Shown: positions 32,738 through 41,505, numbered from the stretch's first letter. The stretch: DNA of 64,000 bases from Chloroflexota bacterium (GCA_022826485.1 JAJDUU010000016.1:186001-250000), one strand, 5' to 3'. Notes: generated by a model from the sequence alone, not told the origin. Program-made: numbers and translations.

Positions 32738-32765
32738 GGTGCGCGTTCCGAGCATTATGTCAACC
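32738..32765. other. Second dif-like 28-mer (weak candidate)
   Basis: In the 58-bp gap before the site-2 protease, GGTGCGCGTTC-CGAGCA-TTATGTCAACC has the XerC-arm, centre, XerD-arm layout. GGTGCGC equals the outer part of the E. coli XerC arm and TTATGTCAA equals actinobacterial-type XerD arms. The inner XerC bases are TTC rather than TAA, and GC-rich matches arise easily here. Confidence 0.25.
32755..32763 (-). repeat. TTGACATAA motif, copy 10
   Basis: Exact match on the minus strand in the gap upstream of the site-2 protease gene; rightmost copy in the window. Confidence 0.75.
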
Positions 32766-32785
32766 TCATGCCTTAGGACCGCGCC

Positions 32786-33415
32786 ATGTTGCTGAGGTAC
32801 GCCTCCGACCCCGAGTTTCTCATCATGGTGATCGTTGCCTTCGTCGTGGCCATCACCATTCACGAGGCCGCGCACGCGCTGGCCGCCACGTGGCTGGGCG
32901 ACGACCTGCCGCGACTCCAGGGTCGCCTGACGCTGAACCCCATGCGTCACCTCGATCCCCTGGGCACGCTCGTGCTCGCCTTCGCCCCGTTCGGCTGGGG
33001 ACGCCCAGTGCTTGTCAATCCCTACCGGCTCCGATTCGGCGTCAATCGCGGCATGGCGCTGGTGGCGCTGGCGGGTCCTCTGTCGAACGTGGCGCTTGCC
33101 GTTGCCCTGACGCCGATCACACGCCAGCTTCTTGCAATATCACCCGACGACATCACCACCGACGCGCTCTTGGTGATCGTGCAGCTCAACATTCTCATCG
33201 CGGCCTTCAACATGCTGCCCATCCCGCCGCTCGATGGATTCAGCGTGCTGGTGGGTGTGGTGCCGCAGACATGGGCCAACCAGTTAAACGAGCTGCGGCG
33301 TTACGGACCCTATCTGCTCATCGGCGTCTTCTTGCTCTTGTGGGTGATTCCGCAGGGGTCGATCATCATTACGGGGCCCGCCCAGTGGATCTTTGAGTTT
33401 CTCCTTGCCCCTTAG
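32786..33415 (+). CDS. Site-2 protease family membrane protein
   Basis: Small M50-type intramembrane metalloprotease of 209 aa with about five hydrophobic helices and no PDZ domain. Zinc motif HEAAHA lies in the first helices, and the second ligand motif NMLPIPPLDG is near residue 140. It resembles the compact bacterial S2P group often found beside trpS or scpA. Substrate unknown. It overlaps the HD gene by 23 bp. Confidence 0.9.
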   Translation: MLLRYASDPEFLIMVIVAFVVAITIHEAAHALAATWLGDDLPRLQGRLTLNPMRHLDPLGTLVLAFAPFGWGRPVLVNPYRLRFGVNRGMALVALAGPLSNVALAVALTPITRQLLAISPDDITTDALLVIVQLNILIAAFNMLPIPPLDGFSVLVGVVPQTWANQLNELRRYGPYLLIGVFLLLWVIPQGSIIITGPAQWIFEFLLAP

Positions 33416-33893
33416 CTACCGCGTGCGTCAGCTCGCGCAGACCTTCATCCGCTCGGTGCCGCGCGAGCAACTGGACGAGGCCCTGCAGCATCTGACCGCC
33501 AACGAGCGTCGGCTGTTCGCGCGACTGCAACCGGTCGATCAGCGACACTCGTTGGCGGTGTACGCCGCCGCCCGCAACGCCGAGCCGGACGACCACGCGC
33601 TCTGGGTGGCCGCGCTGCTGCATGATGTTGGCAAAGGCCGCCCGGGACGCATCGATCGCGTGCTGTTGACCGTGTTGGAGACGTCCGCGCCGTGGCTCCT
33701 CATCCGCTGGCGACGGCGTTCGCCGAACAGCCGGCGCGGCCGGGTGGCGCGCCTGGCGGGACACACCGAGGCCAGCGCGCAACTGGCGGAGCTGGCCGGA
33801 TCGGCGCCGGACGTCGTGGCGACCATTCGCGCCTACGGCCACCGCGATCACGCCCACGGCCGGTTGCTGGCGGAGTTGGACGCGGTGCGATGA
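33393..33893 (+). CDS. Small HD-domain protein
   Basis: HD-domain protein of 166 aa with His in DQRHSLAVY, His-Asp in ALLHDVGKG, and later His residues in GHTEASAQL and GHRDHAHG. It has a basic hydrophobic middle (LLIRWRRRSPNSRRGR). The TTG start at 33393 overlaps the protease gene; TTG 33405 is possible. Its stop overlaps scpA (ATGA). Cellular role unknown. Confidence 0.8.
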   Translation: MSFSLPLSYRVRQLAQTFIRSVPREQLDEALQHLTANERRLFARLQPVDQRHSLAVYAAARNAEPDDHALWVAALLHDVGKGRPGRIDRVLLTVLETSAPWLLIRWRRRSPNSRRGRVARLAGHTEASAQLAELAGSAPDVVATIRAYGHRDHAHGRLLAELDAVR

Positions 33894-34660
33894 GAGTCCC
33901 CTGGCGCGCGGTCGGCCAGCACTCGGCGCTCACCGGCTTCGAGGTCCGGGTCGATGGCTTCGATGGGCCGCTGGACCTGCTGCTGGAGCTCATCGAGCGC
34001 CAGGGATTGGACATCACGGGCGTCTCCGTGTTGGCGGTCACGGACCAGTTTCTCGCCTACGCGCACGACATCGAGGCCCAATACGCCGACGCCGCCTCGG
34101 AGTTTCTGCTCGTCGGCTCCCAGTTGCTGCTGCTCAAGTCGCGCGCGCTGCTGCCGGCCCAGCCCGACGACCCGGAGGAAGAAACGGCCGACGACCTGGC
34201 CGCCCGGTTGCGGGTTTACGCGGCGTTCAAGGCCGTCGCCGCCGAGCTTGGCGATCGTTGGGAGTCTGGCGCGTCGTCGTTCATTCGCGTCGCCACCCCG
34301 CTGGTCGCCCAGCCGCCGCTGGAGTCCGGGAGCGGCGACCTAGATGTGCTGATGGCCGCGATGCAGTCGCTCATCGTCCGTGCCGACGAGCTTGACGTTG
34401 GGCCACCGGTACCGCAGCGGCGCGTCAGCATCGACGAGCGCGTGCGCTTCGTTCGAGAGCGACTGACCAGCGACGGCGACCTGGCGTTTTCGGCGCTTGC
34501 CGCGGAGTGCCGCGGGCGCGACGAGCTTGTCGCGACCTTCATGGCCTTGCTCCACCTGGTGATCGAGCGCAGCGTGCAGGTCGTGCAGGCCCGTCCGTTT
34601 GGCGAGATGCGGTTGCGTTGGACGCCCCCAACGGCCGGCGGGGATGGGGAGGCGACGTGA
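33890..34660 (+). CDS. scpA: Segregation and condensation protein A
   Basis: Kleisin subunit of the SMC-ScpAB condensin, 256 aa. The N-terminal segment FDGPLDLLLELIERQGLDI that binds the SMC neck is clear, followed by the helical ASEFLLVGSQLLLLKSRALLP. The C-terminal winged helix (about 175-240) that contacts the SMC head includes LAFSALAAEC and FMALLHLV. It starts within the HD gene stop and its own stop overlaps the scpB start (GTGA), so scpA-scpB are co-translated. Confidence 0.94.
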   Translation: MRVPWRAVGQHSALTGFEVRVDGFDGPLDLLLELIERQGLDITGVSVLAVTDQFLAYAHDIEAQYADAASEFLLVGSQLLLLKSRALLPAQPDDPEEETADDLAARLRVYAAFKAVAAELGDRWESGASSFIRVATPLVAQPPLESGSGDLDVLMAAMQSLIVRADELDVGPPVPQRRVSIDERVRFVRERLTSDGDLAFSALAAECRGRDELVATFMALLHLVIERSVQVVQARPFGEMRLRWTPPTAGGDGEAT

Positions 34661-35271
34661 CGACGACACCCGATGACGAGCCCCTGGCCGCCGCGGAGCC
34701 TGCGTTCGCCGACCGATTGGTCGACGATCTCGGCCTCGGCGTCGTCATCGAAGCGTTGCTGTTCGTCGCCGATCGCTCGCTGACCGTTGACGAGATTGCC
34801 GAGATCACCGGCGCGCCGGCAGCGGACGTGTCCGACTCGATGTCACGCCTCGAGAATGTCTACACCGACCGCGGCATCGTGCTCTTGCAGCATGCCGACG
34901 GCTATCGGCTGGTCTCGTCGCCGCGGGCGGCCACATTCTGCCGCCGATTGCTTGGCCTCGAGACGCGCGCCCGCCTTTCGCGCGCCGCGCTCGAGACCTT
35001 GGGGATCATTGCCTATCGACAGCCGGTCACGCGCTCGGAGATCGAGGACATCAGGGGCGTGGACGCCGACAGCGCCTTGGCCACCCTGCTCGCCCGCGGG
35101 CTGGTGGAAGAAGTCGGCCGGCTCGATACGCCCGGCCGCCCGGTGCAGTTCGGCACGTCGGACCTGTTTCTGGCTTACTTCGGCATTGCGTCGTTGAGCG
35201 CACTGCCGGAACTCGATCTGCCGGACCCGGAGCACGGCGAAGCTACGTCAAGCGCAACCGGAGACGACTGA
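34657..35271 (+). CDS. scpB: Segregation and condensation protein B
   Basis: Winged-helix partner of ScpA in the SMC complex, 204 aa from GTG 34657 with GGGGAGG upstream. Two winged helices are recognisable: VIEALLFVADRSLTVDEIAE, and the diagnostic LSRAALETLGIIAYRQPVTR with EIEDIRGVDADSAL. GRPVQFGTSDLFLAYFGI is the expected C-terminal motif. It ends 6 bp from the convergent rpsI. Confidence 0.95.
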   Translation: MTTTPDDEPLAAAEPAFADRLVDDLGLGVVIEALLFVADRSLTVDEIAEITGAPAADVSDSMSRLENVYTDRGIVLLQHADGYRLVSSPRAATFCRRLLGLETRARLSRAALETLGIIAYRQPVTRSEIEDIRGVDADSALATLLARGLVEEVGRLDTPGRPVQFGTSDLFLAYFGIASLSALPELDLPDPEHGEATSSATGDD

Positions 35272-35277
35272 GCGGAG

Positions 35278-35670
35278 CTAGCGCTTCGTAAACTGCTTGG
35301 CCTTGCGCGCTCCGACCAGGCCAGGCTTCTTGCGCTCCTTCACGCGCGCGTCGCGTGTGAGCATGCCGGCGCGCTTCAACGGCGGTCGAAACTCCCGGTC
35401 CATCTCGCAGAGCGCCCGCGCCAATCCCAGCCGGATGGCGCCGGATTGACCGCGCTGCCCGCCGCCCTTCACCAGCACGGAGATTCCCACGTTGGCCTCT
35501 TCGAGCACGCGCAGCGGCTCCAGGGCGTGGAAGCGGTCGAAGGCCAGCGGCAGGAACTCCTCGATGGGCTTGCCGTTCACGATGAACGGACCGCCGCCCG
35601 GAAAGACCCGCACCTGGGCAATGGCCGACTTTCGCCGGCCCAGACCGTAGTAGTAGTTGCCTTCGAGCAT
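35278..35670 (-). CDS. rpsI: Ribosomal protein S9 (uS9)
   Basis: Small-subunit head protein, 130 aa. YGLGRRKSAIAQVRVFPG at the start and the C-terminal basic tail ending KQFTKR, which reaches P-site tRNA, are diagnostic. Last gene of the long minus-strand ribosomal block, following rplM after 4 bp. Confidence 0.97.
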   Translation of the reverse strand: MLEGNYYYGLGRRKSAIAQVRVFPGGGPFIVNGKPIEEFLPLAFDRFHALEPLRVLEEANVGISVLVKGGGQRGQSGAIRLGLARALCEMDREFRPPLKRAGMLTRDARVKERKKPGLVGARKAKQFTKR

Positions 35671-35674
35671 GGTG

Positions 35675-36088
35675 CTAGGTTACCGCCTTCGGCCGTTGGC
35701 CGGTGTGGGGATGCTCCGCGCCCGCATACACCCGCAGGCGGCGAAAGCAGGCCCGCCCCAGCGAGTTCTTGGGCAGCATGCCGCGAACGGCAAGCTCGAT
35801 CACGCGCTCCGGGCGCTGCTCGAGCATTCGGTCGAGCCGCGTCTGCCGCAGGCCCCCCGGATATCCCGAGTGGCGGTAGTAGTACTTCTGCGTCGGCTTA
35901 TTGCCCGTCACCCGCACCTCCGAGGCGTTGATGACGATCACGCCGTCGCCGCAATCGAGATTGGGCGCGAATTCGGGCTTGTGCTTGCCCCGCAGCAGCT
36001 GGGCGACCTCGGTTGCCAGGCGGCCGAGCACACGTTCGCGCGCGTCGACCACCCGCCAGTCGCGGGCGCCGGGCGATTGGGCGCTCAT
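35675..36088 (-). CDS. rplM: Ribosomal protein L13 (uL13)
   Basis: Early-assembly large-subunit protein, 137 aa. ATG 36088 overlaps the truA stop (ATGA) and has GGAGGTG upstream. [32 protein letters not shown] and the [12 protein letters not shown] motif identify it. The usual rplM-rpsI pair. Confidence 0.97.
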   Translation of the reverse strand: MSAQSPGARDWRVVDARERVLGRLATEVAQLLRGKHKPEFAPNLDCGDGVIVINASEVRVTGNKPTQKYYYRHSGYPGGLRQTRLDRMLEQRPERVIELAVRGMLPKNSLGRACFRRLRVYAGAEHPHTGQRPKAVT

Positions 36089-36876
36089 GCCAACACCTCC
36101 AGGGCTGGGGCCGATCGGTCGGACGGGTGCGCGACGCGGTGGTAGTGCACGTCGACGAGCGTCAAGCCATGCGCGGGCGCGGTGGCGCCCACGGAGGCGC
36201 GGTCGCCCGACTGCAGCAAGCGCCGCACGTCCGCGGCGGTCAACTCGCCGCGACCGACCCGCACCAGGGCGGCCACCATGCGCCGCACCATCCGGTGCAG
36301 AAAGGCGTTGCCGGACACGCGGAGGGTGACCGTGGCCCCCTCGCGCCACACGGCGATATTCGTGATGTGACGGCGGGTGCGAGTCTCGGGGCCGATCGTG
36401 AACGCCCGAAAATCGTGCGTGCCGACAAACTCGGTCGCGGCAGCCTGCATGCGGGCGACGTCGAGAGGCTCTCGAATGTGCCAGGCGCGCCCGCGGTCGA
36501 TTGCCGGACGATGGGGAGTCTGGGCGATCCGATATTCATAGGTCCGCTGCACGGCATCGCGTCGAGCGTGGAAACACTCTGGAGCCGTTGTCAGGCTGCG
36601 GATGACGAGATCCTTGGACAAGCGGGCATTCCAGGCGCGCCCAAGGGTCGCGTCGTCGAGTCGCGTCTCGACGCGCGTGCTGACAACCTGACCGGTCGCA
36701 TGCGTGCCGGCGTCGGTGCGACCGGCGCCGGTGACGTGCACCTGGTGGCCCACCACGGATGCCAGCGCGGTTTCCAGCTCCTGCTGCACGGTGCGTGCAG
36801 CGGCCTGGCGCTGAAATCCGGCGAAGCCGGCGCCGTCGTACTCGACCGTGACGCGGATGGTGCGGGATTGGGTCAC
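36085..36876 (-). CDS. truA: tRNA pseudouridine synthase A
   Basis: Makes pseudouridine at tRNA positions 38-40. The GTG at 36876 overlaps the rplQ stop and gives 263 aa. The catalytic Asp is in [15 protein letters not shown], and [14 protein letters not shown] and the C-terminal [14 protein letters not shown] are typical. Its place between rplQ and rplM is a widely conserved arrangement. Confidence 0.96.
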   Translation of the reverse strand: MTQSRTIRVTVEYDGAGFAGFQRQAAARTVQQELETALASVVGHQVHVTGAGRTDAGTHATGQVVSTRVETRLDDATLGRAWNARLSKDLVIRSLTTAPECFHARRDAVQRTYEYRIAQTPHRPAIDRGRAWHIREPLDVARMQAAATEFVGTHDFRAFTIGPETRTRRHITNIAVWREGATVTLRVSGNAFLHRMVRRMVAALVRVGRGELTAADVRRLLQSGDRASVGATAPAHGLTLVDVHYHRVAHPSDRSAPALEVLA

Positions 36877-37223
36877 AGGAGCTCCAAGCGCGCCATGGGC
36901 GCACCGTCGCCCAGGCGCCGGCCCAGGCGATACATCCTGGTGAAGCCGCTCGTGCGATCGGCAAACCGATCCGGAACGGTGTCGAACAGGTCTTTCACGA
37001 CCTCGCGGTCCGGCAGCCATGCCAGAGCCTGGCGCCGGGCGTGGAGGTCGCCGCGCTTGGCCAGCGTCACGAGGTGATCCACCTCGGGTCGGATGGCCTT
37101 GGCTCGCGCCTCGGTCGTCTGGAGGTGGCCGTGCATGAGCAACGATCGCACCAGGCCGCGCACGAGTGACTTGCGACGGGCCGGATCACATCCAAGGTGT
37201 CGACCCTTGCGGCGGTGGCGCAT
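36873..37223 (-). CDS. rplQ: Ribosomal protein L17 (bL17)
   Basis: Large-subunit protein near the exit tunnel, 116 aa from ATG 37221-37223. MRHRRKGRHLGCDPARRKSL and LQTTEARAKAIRPEVDHLVT are diagnostic. It directly follows rpoA by two bases, as in the alpha operon. Confidence 0.97.
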   Translation of the reverse strand: MRHRRKGRHLGCDPARRKSLVRGLVRSLLMHGHLQTTEARAKAIRPEVDHLVTLAKRGDLHARRQALAWLPDREVVKDLFDTVPDRFADRTSGFTRMYRLGRRLGDGAPMARLELL

Positions 37224-37225
37224 GG

Positions 37226-38194
37226 CTAGCTCGACTCCTCCGGACCGTCGCCGTCGGCCAGCGTGAGGCCGCGTTGGGAGAGTCCAGCACGAATCTCGTC
37301 GACGAGACGCACGCCCATGCCACGCAGGGCGAAGAGGTCGTCTTCGGTCATCGCCGCGACTTCCTCGATGGTCTCGACCCCATGCCGCTTCAGGCAGTTC
37401 ACCGCTCGATTCGAGAGCTTGAGGTCCTCGAGCGGCTCGCCGGGCGCCGTGCCCTGATCGGCCAGCAAGTCGACCGGCGGTCCGGCCGCCACCTCGTCGC
37501 CGCCGATCATGCCGAAGGACGTCACCAGCTGCTGCGCCGCCGCGCGCAGGGCGTCGTGCGGCCCGGTGGTTCCGTCGGTCCACACCTGAAACACGAGCCG
37601 GTCATGCTCGGTGTCCTGCCCGACCTGGGCGTGCTCAACGTGGTATTCCACCTTGGTCACCGGCGTGAACACGCGATCAAGCGGAATGACGCCGATGGGC
37701 AACGACTTGGCGCCCTCGGAAGGGACATACCCCGCGCCCTGCTCGACGGTGAACTCGCAGCGCAGCAGGCCCTCGCTGGGCAGTTCGCACAAATAGTGGT
37801 CGGGATTGACGATCTCGACTCCGCTGGGCAACTCGATGTGGCCGGCGGTGATGATGCCGGGCCCGGTCTGCTCGAGCATGCACAGCGAGGGCTCCCGGTT
37901 GAACGACCGCAGCCGCACGCGCTTGATGTTGAGCAGAAACTCGACAACGTCCTCCCGCATGAAGTCCAGCGTGCTGAACTCATGCAGGGCCCCGTCGATT
38001 CGCGCCGTGGCGATGGCGGCGCCGGGCAGCGACGAAAGCAGGGTCCGGCGGAGCGGCGTGCCGAGCGTGTGCGCAAATCCGGGCCGCAGCGGCTCGATGT
38101 GGAACATGCCGTAGTCGTCGCCAAGCTCCTTGGGCTCGACGACGATCGGCGCAGGCTCGACCGGACTGGCGGCTTCCAACGATTCTAGTAACAC
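37226..38194 (-). CDS. rpoA: RNA polymerase subunit alpha
   Basis: Scaffold subunit of RNA polymerase, 322 aa from GTG 38194 with GAGAGG upstream. The N-terminal domain for assembly shows HIEPLRPGFAHTLGTPLRRTLLSSLPGAA in family form, FMREDVVEFLLNIK follows. The C-terminal domain (about 255-310) binds UP elements: LKLSNRAVNCLKRHGVETI. Normal size and place after rpsD. Confidence 0.97.
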   Translation of the reverse strand: MLLESLEAASPVEPAPIVVEPKELGDDYGMFHIEPLRPGFAHTLGTPLRRTLLSSLPGAAIATARIDGALHEFSTLDFMREDVVEFLLNIKRVRLRSFNREPSLCMLEQTGPGIITAGHIELPSGVEIVNPDHYLCELPSEGLLRCEFTVEQGAGYVPSEGAKSLPIGVIPLDRVFTPVTKVEYHVEHAQVGQDTEHDRLVFQVWTDGTTGPHDALRAAAQQLVTSFGMIGGDEVAAGPPVDLLADQGTAPGEPLEDLKLSNRAVNCLKRHGVETIEEVAAMTEDDLFALRGMGVRLVDEIRAGLSQRGLTLADGDGPEESS

Positions 38195-38245
38195 AGGCGT
38201 CCTCTCGAGTGCGGCTGCAGCATGTCGCGCCGCCGCACGGTTTCC

Positions 38246-38878
38246 CTACCGGGAATAGAACTCAACGATGAGTTGCTCGTTCACAGTGGCGTCGATGTGG
38301 TCGCGATCAGGCAGCGCCGTCACCACGCCGCTGAACTCATCGGGGGTCACGCGCAGCCATTCCGGACGCCCCATGGCGTCGGCCCGGCTCAACGCGCTGG
38401 CAATCGCCTCGATCCGGCGGCTCTTTTCGCGCACCTGCACATTGTCGCCGACCTTCAGCGTGGCTGAAGGAATGGTGTGCTTGCGATCGTTCAGCACCAT
38501 GTGACCGTGGGTGATGAGCTGGCGGGCCTGCGCCCGGCTGAGCGCGAAGCCCATTCGATACACCACGTTGTCGGCGCGCAGTTCCAGCTCTTGCAGCAGG
38601 CGTTCGCCGCGCGACCCGGCGCCTCGGCCCGCGCGCTTGAAATAGCGGCGGAACTGTCGCTCCAGCACGCCGTAGAGCCGCCGGGCCTTTTGCTTCTCCC
38701 GCAGCTGCACCGCAAACTCGGTGGCCCGGCGGCGCGAAAGCCCACGCGCTCCAGGACCGCCGCGATCGCCGCGTCGCTCGATGGCGCACTTCGGCGTGTG
38801 ACAGCGGTCGCCCTTCAAAAAGAGCTTTTCGCCTTCGCGTCGGCAAAGCCGACAGACTGGACCGGTGTAGCGTGCCAT
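38246..38878 (-). CDS. rpsD: Ribosomal protein S4 (uS4), zinc-binding form
   Basis: 16S assembly-initiating protein, 210 aa. The N-terminus has the four-Cys zinc knuckle CRLCRREG ... CHTPKC. The S4 RNA-binding domain shows RADNVVYRMGFA and ARQLITHGHMVLN. Transcribed between rpsK and rpoA. Confidence 0.97.
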   Translation of the reverse strand: MARYTGPVCRLCRREGEKLFLKGDRCHTPKCAIERRGDRGGPGARGLSRRRATEFAVQLREKQKARRLYGVLERQFRRYFKRAGRGAGSRGERLLQELELRADNVVYRMGFALSRAQARQLITHGHMVLNDRKHTIPSATLKVGDNVQVREKSRRIEAIASALSRADAMGRPEWLRVTPDEFSGVVTALPDRDHIDATVNEQLIVEFYSR

Positions 38879-38902
38879 TGGCGCTGGTTCCTCGAGTACG
38901 GC

Positions 38903-39292
38903 CTAGACGCGTCGGCGCTTCGGAGGCCGCGGGCCATTGTGCGGGATCGGCGTCACGTCGGAAATGCTGGTGATGTTGAGGCCGGAGCCTTGCAAGGCGC
39001 GAATGGCGGCGTCGCGCCCGGACCCGGGACCGCGAACGTAGACGTCGAGGTCGCGCATGCCCATGTCCATGGCCTGGCGCGCCGCTTGATCGGCGGCCTG
39101 CTGGGCCGCAAAGGGCGTGCTCTTTCGGGATCCCCGGATGCCAACCGTGCCGCCGCTCACGCTGGTCAGGGTCTCGCCTTGGAGGTCCGTGATGGTGATG
39201 ATCGTGTTGTTGAAGGTCGCGTGGACGTGGGCGGCGCCCTTGGGTACCGGCGTGCGGTCTCGGCGGCGGGCGCGACTGGTGCGTTCGGCCAT
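38903..39292 (-). CDS. rpsK: Ribosomal protein S11 (uS11)
   Basis: Platform protein of 129 aa. [21 protein letters not shown] and the C-terminal [19 protein letters not shown] are diagnostic. It is one base after the rpsM stop. Confidence 0.98.
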   Translation of the reverse strand: MAERTSRARRRDRTPVPKGAAHVHATFNNTIITITDLQGETLTSVSGGTVGIRGSRKSTPFAAQQAADQAARQAMDMGMRDLDVYVRGPGSGRDAAIRALQGSGLNITSISDVTPIPHNGPRPPKRRRV

Positions 39293-39293
39293 G

Positions 39294-39677
39294 CTAGCCC
39301 CGCTTGATCACGCGCTTGCGGATACCGACCGCACGGCGTGGCCCCTTGCGTGACCTGGCGTTGGTCCGCGTGCGCTGACCGCGCGCCGGCAGACCGAGGC
39401 GATGCCGCAGGCCGCGATAGCACCCAATCTCTCGTAGGCGCGCGAGATTGGTCTGCACCTCGCGCCGCTTCTCGCCCTCGACACGCAGATGGCGATCGAT
39501 CTGGTCGCGAATGCGCCCAAGATCATCGTTCGTCAAGTCGATGACCCGCTTCGATCCCGTCACGCCCGCATCGGCCAGAATTCGCTGGCTGCTCGTGCGC
39601 CCGATTCCGTAGATATAGGTCAGCGCGATCTCGACGGGCTTCTCCCGTGGAATATCGACGCCGGCGATTCGTGCCAT
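39294..39677 (-). CDS. rpsM: Ribosomal protein S13 (uS13)
   Basis: Head protein of the small subunit, 127 aa. [26 protein letters not shown] matches the family start, RIRDQIDRH and the basic [16 protein letters not shown] tail complete it. First of the alpha-operon genes after rpmJ. Confidence 0.98.
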   Translation of the reverse strand: MARIAGVDIPREKPVEIALTYIYGIGRTSSQRILADAGVTGSKRVIDLTNDDLGRIRDQIDRHLRVEGEKRREVQTNLARLREIGCYRGLRHRLGLPARGQRTRTNARSRKGPRRAVGIRKRVIKRG

Positions 39678-39690
39678 GGAGCTTCCCCGC

Positions 39691-39804
39691 CTATCCCTGT
39701 CGCTGCTTGTGCTTCGGGTTCTCGCAGATCACGAGGACCCGGCCGCGCCGGCGAATGATGCGGCACTTATCGCAACGCGGCTTTACCGATGCGCTGACTT
39801 TCAT
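39691..39804 (-). CDS. rpmJ: Ribosomal protein L36 (bL36), zinc form
   Basis: Only 37 aa. Reads [20 protein letters not shown] then [17 protein letters not shown]. The zinc ligands are CDKC, a later Cys and the His of KHKQ, so this is the C+ form. It sits between infA and rpsM, its usual place. Confidence 0.97.
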   Translation of the reverse strand: MKVSASVKPRCDKCRIIRRRGRVLVICENPKHKQRQG

Positions 39805-39813
39805 GGGACGGCG

Positions 39814-40143
39814 CTACTCCACGCGCTCGTTGCGCAGCCGCCAGGTGATGCGTCCGCGCGTGAGGTCGTAGGGCGAGAGTTCCAGCTTCACGCGGTCGCC
39901 CACGCCGACGCGAATGAACCGCAGCCGCATGCGACCGGACAGGTGGGCCAAGATTGCCGGCGGCTCGTCCTCGTCCGAACCGGTCACCAGCCGCAACGGC
40001 TTGCCGTTCGGCCCGATGGGTCGCACGAGAAACATGGTGTTGGGGAGGGTGTCGACGACCTCGCCCTCGACTTCGATCATCGGCGATTTGCTCTTGCCGT
40101 TGGAGTCGGCGGTCCGGGCTTCGCGTGCCGAGCGCTGGGCCAT
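39814..40143 (-). CDS. infA: Translation initiation factor IF-1 with extension and loop insertion
   Basis: Binds the 30S A site during initiation. The OB-fold is clear: [47 protein letters not shown]. At 109 aa it is far longer than the usual 72: there are about 20 extra N-terminal residues, and about 16 extra residues in the beta2-beta3 loop (roughly 42-64, rich in Gly, Pro and Asp/Glu). ATG 40143 overlaps the map stop (ATGA), supporting the start. Confidence 0.94.
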   Translation of the reverse strand: MAQRSAREARTADSNGKSKSPMIEVEGEVVDTLPNTMFLVRPIGPNGKPLRLVTGSDEDEPPAILAHLSGRMRLRFIRVGVGDRVKLELSPYDLTRGRITWRLRNERVE

Positions 40144-40931
40144 CAGCTCGCCGCCCGACTGGTGAGGACCATCGGTCCGGATGCTCCGACAACCACCGTG
40201 TGCTCGAAGTGCGCCGACAGACTGCCGTCGGCGCTGCGGGCGGTCCAACCGTCCGTGTCGAAGCGCACGTCGGGCCCTCCCACGTTCACCATGGGTTCGA
40301 TGGCAAGCGCCGTGCCCACCGCGAGGACGGCGCCTGTTCCCGCCGTGCCGAAGTTCGGCACCTGCGGCGGCTCGTGCATGGCCCTTCCGATTCCGTGTCC
40401 CACAAATCTCCTGACGACCGAAAACCCGGCGCGTTCAACGAGGCCTTGTACGGCCGCGCCAACATCACCGAGCCGATTTCCCGGTTGTGCGGCTGCGACT
40501 GCCGCGTCAAGCGCGTTGCGCGTGACGGCGATTAGTCGCTCCGCCTCGTCGTCGACTTCGCCGACGGCAACGGTTACCGCCGAGTCGGAGTGCCATCCGT
40601 CGAGGATCACTCCGCAATCGACACCAATGATATCGCCTTCCTGCAGCGCATTTCCACTGGGGATTCCGTGCACGATCACATCGTTGGTGGAAGCGCAGAT
40701 GCTGCCGGGAAACGGCGCAACCCCGGGCGAGCCCGCGGGCACGCCCAGAAACGACGGCGTGCCGCCGTGGTCGCGAATGAACTCATCCGCGACGGTGTTG
40801 AGGGCGTTCGTCGTGACGCCGGGCTCCACCGCCTCCACGACCAGGGCCAACGCGCGCGCCAGCAGACGGCCCGAGGCCCGCATGCCCTCGATCTGCTCGG
40901 GCGTCTTGGCGACTACCTTGCCCGCGTTCAC
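40143..40931 (-). CDS. map: Methionine aminopeptidase type I
   Basis: Removes the initiator Met from nascent proteins. 262 aa from a GTG overlapping the adk stop. The five metal ligands are recognisable in [16 protein letters not shown] (Asp, Asp), [13 protein letters not shown] (His), IEPM (Glu) and AHFEHTVVV (Glu). No N-terminal zinc finger. Usual place between adk and infA. Confidence 0.96.
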   Translation of the reverse strand: MNAGKVVAKTPEQIEGMRASGRLLARALALVVEAVEPGVTTNALNTVADEFIRDHGGTPSFLGVPAGSPGVAPFPGSICASTNDVIVHGIPSGNALQEGDIIGVDCGVILDGWHSDSAVTVAVGEVDDEAERLIAVTRNALDAAVAAAQPGNRLGDVGAAVQGLVERAGFSVVRRFVGHGIGRAMHEPPQVPNFGTAGTGAVLAVGTALAIEPMVNVGGPDVRFDTDGWTARSADGSLSAHFEHTVVVGASGPMVLTSRAAS

Positions 40932-41503
40932 GCGGCCACCGCCTGCAGGGCCTCGTCGATCCGCTGGGCCACGGTGTCGATGTCGGAGTTGCCGTCGACG
41001 CGGGCCAAAAGGCCGCGCTCCTTGTAGTACCGAATGAGAGGCGCCGTCGTGGCCTGGTAGACCTCCAGCCGATAGCGCGCCGTCGCGTAGTCGTCGTCGT
41101 CCCGGCCACGACTCATCAGGCGGCTGAGCGCCACCTCGTCCGGAAGGTCGAGGGCGAGCACCATGTGCACGCTTGCCGAATGTCCGGTTAGCACTTGATC
41201 CAACGCCTCCGCCTGCGCCAGGGTGCGGGGAAAGCCGTCAAAGCAAATGCCGCGGCCTTGCTGCCCGGCGACGAGTCCCTCGACGAGCTGCGTGACGAGA
41301 TGGTCGGGCACGAGACGACCCGATTCGACGTACTCGCGTACTTCGGTCCCGGCGGGCGTGCCTTCCTCGATCGCTTGCCGAAAGAGCCCGCCCGTCGACA
41401 CGTGCGTGATCTGCAGGCGCTCGACCAGCATTTCCGCCTGGGTGCCTTTGCCGGCGCCCGGCGGCCCGAGGAATACCACGATTAGCGGTGAATGATTCGT
41501 CAA
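40928..41503 (-). CDS. adk: Adenylate kinase, short-lid form
   Basis: Balances ATP, ADP and AMP. The P-loop FLGPPGAGKGTQ is near the N-terminus, with STGGLFRQAI, DGFPRTLAQAEAL and the Arg-rich SRGRDDDDYATARYRL. The lid is the short type without a zinc domain. Start TTG 41503 is two bases after the secY stop, without a clear ribosome site; GTG 41479 is an alternative. 191 aa. Confidence 0.94.
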   Translation of the reverse strand: MTNHSPLIVVFLGPPGAGKGTQAEMLVERLQITHVSTGGLFRQAIEEGTPAGTEVREYVESGRLVPDHLVTQLVEGLVAGQQGRGICFDGFPRTLAQAEALDQVLTGHSASVHMVLALDLPDEVALSRLMSRGRDDDDYATARYRLEVYQATTAPLIRYYKERGLLARVDGNSDIDTVAQRIDEALQAVAA

Positions 41504-41505
41504 AC

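Noticed and set aside
5787-32763. TTRACATAA as DnaA boxes or -35 promoter elements
   Set aside because: DnaA boxes are TTATNCACA, which differs at key positions. Most copies lack a -10 partner and several are inside genes on the opposite strand.
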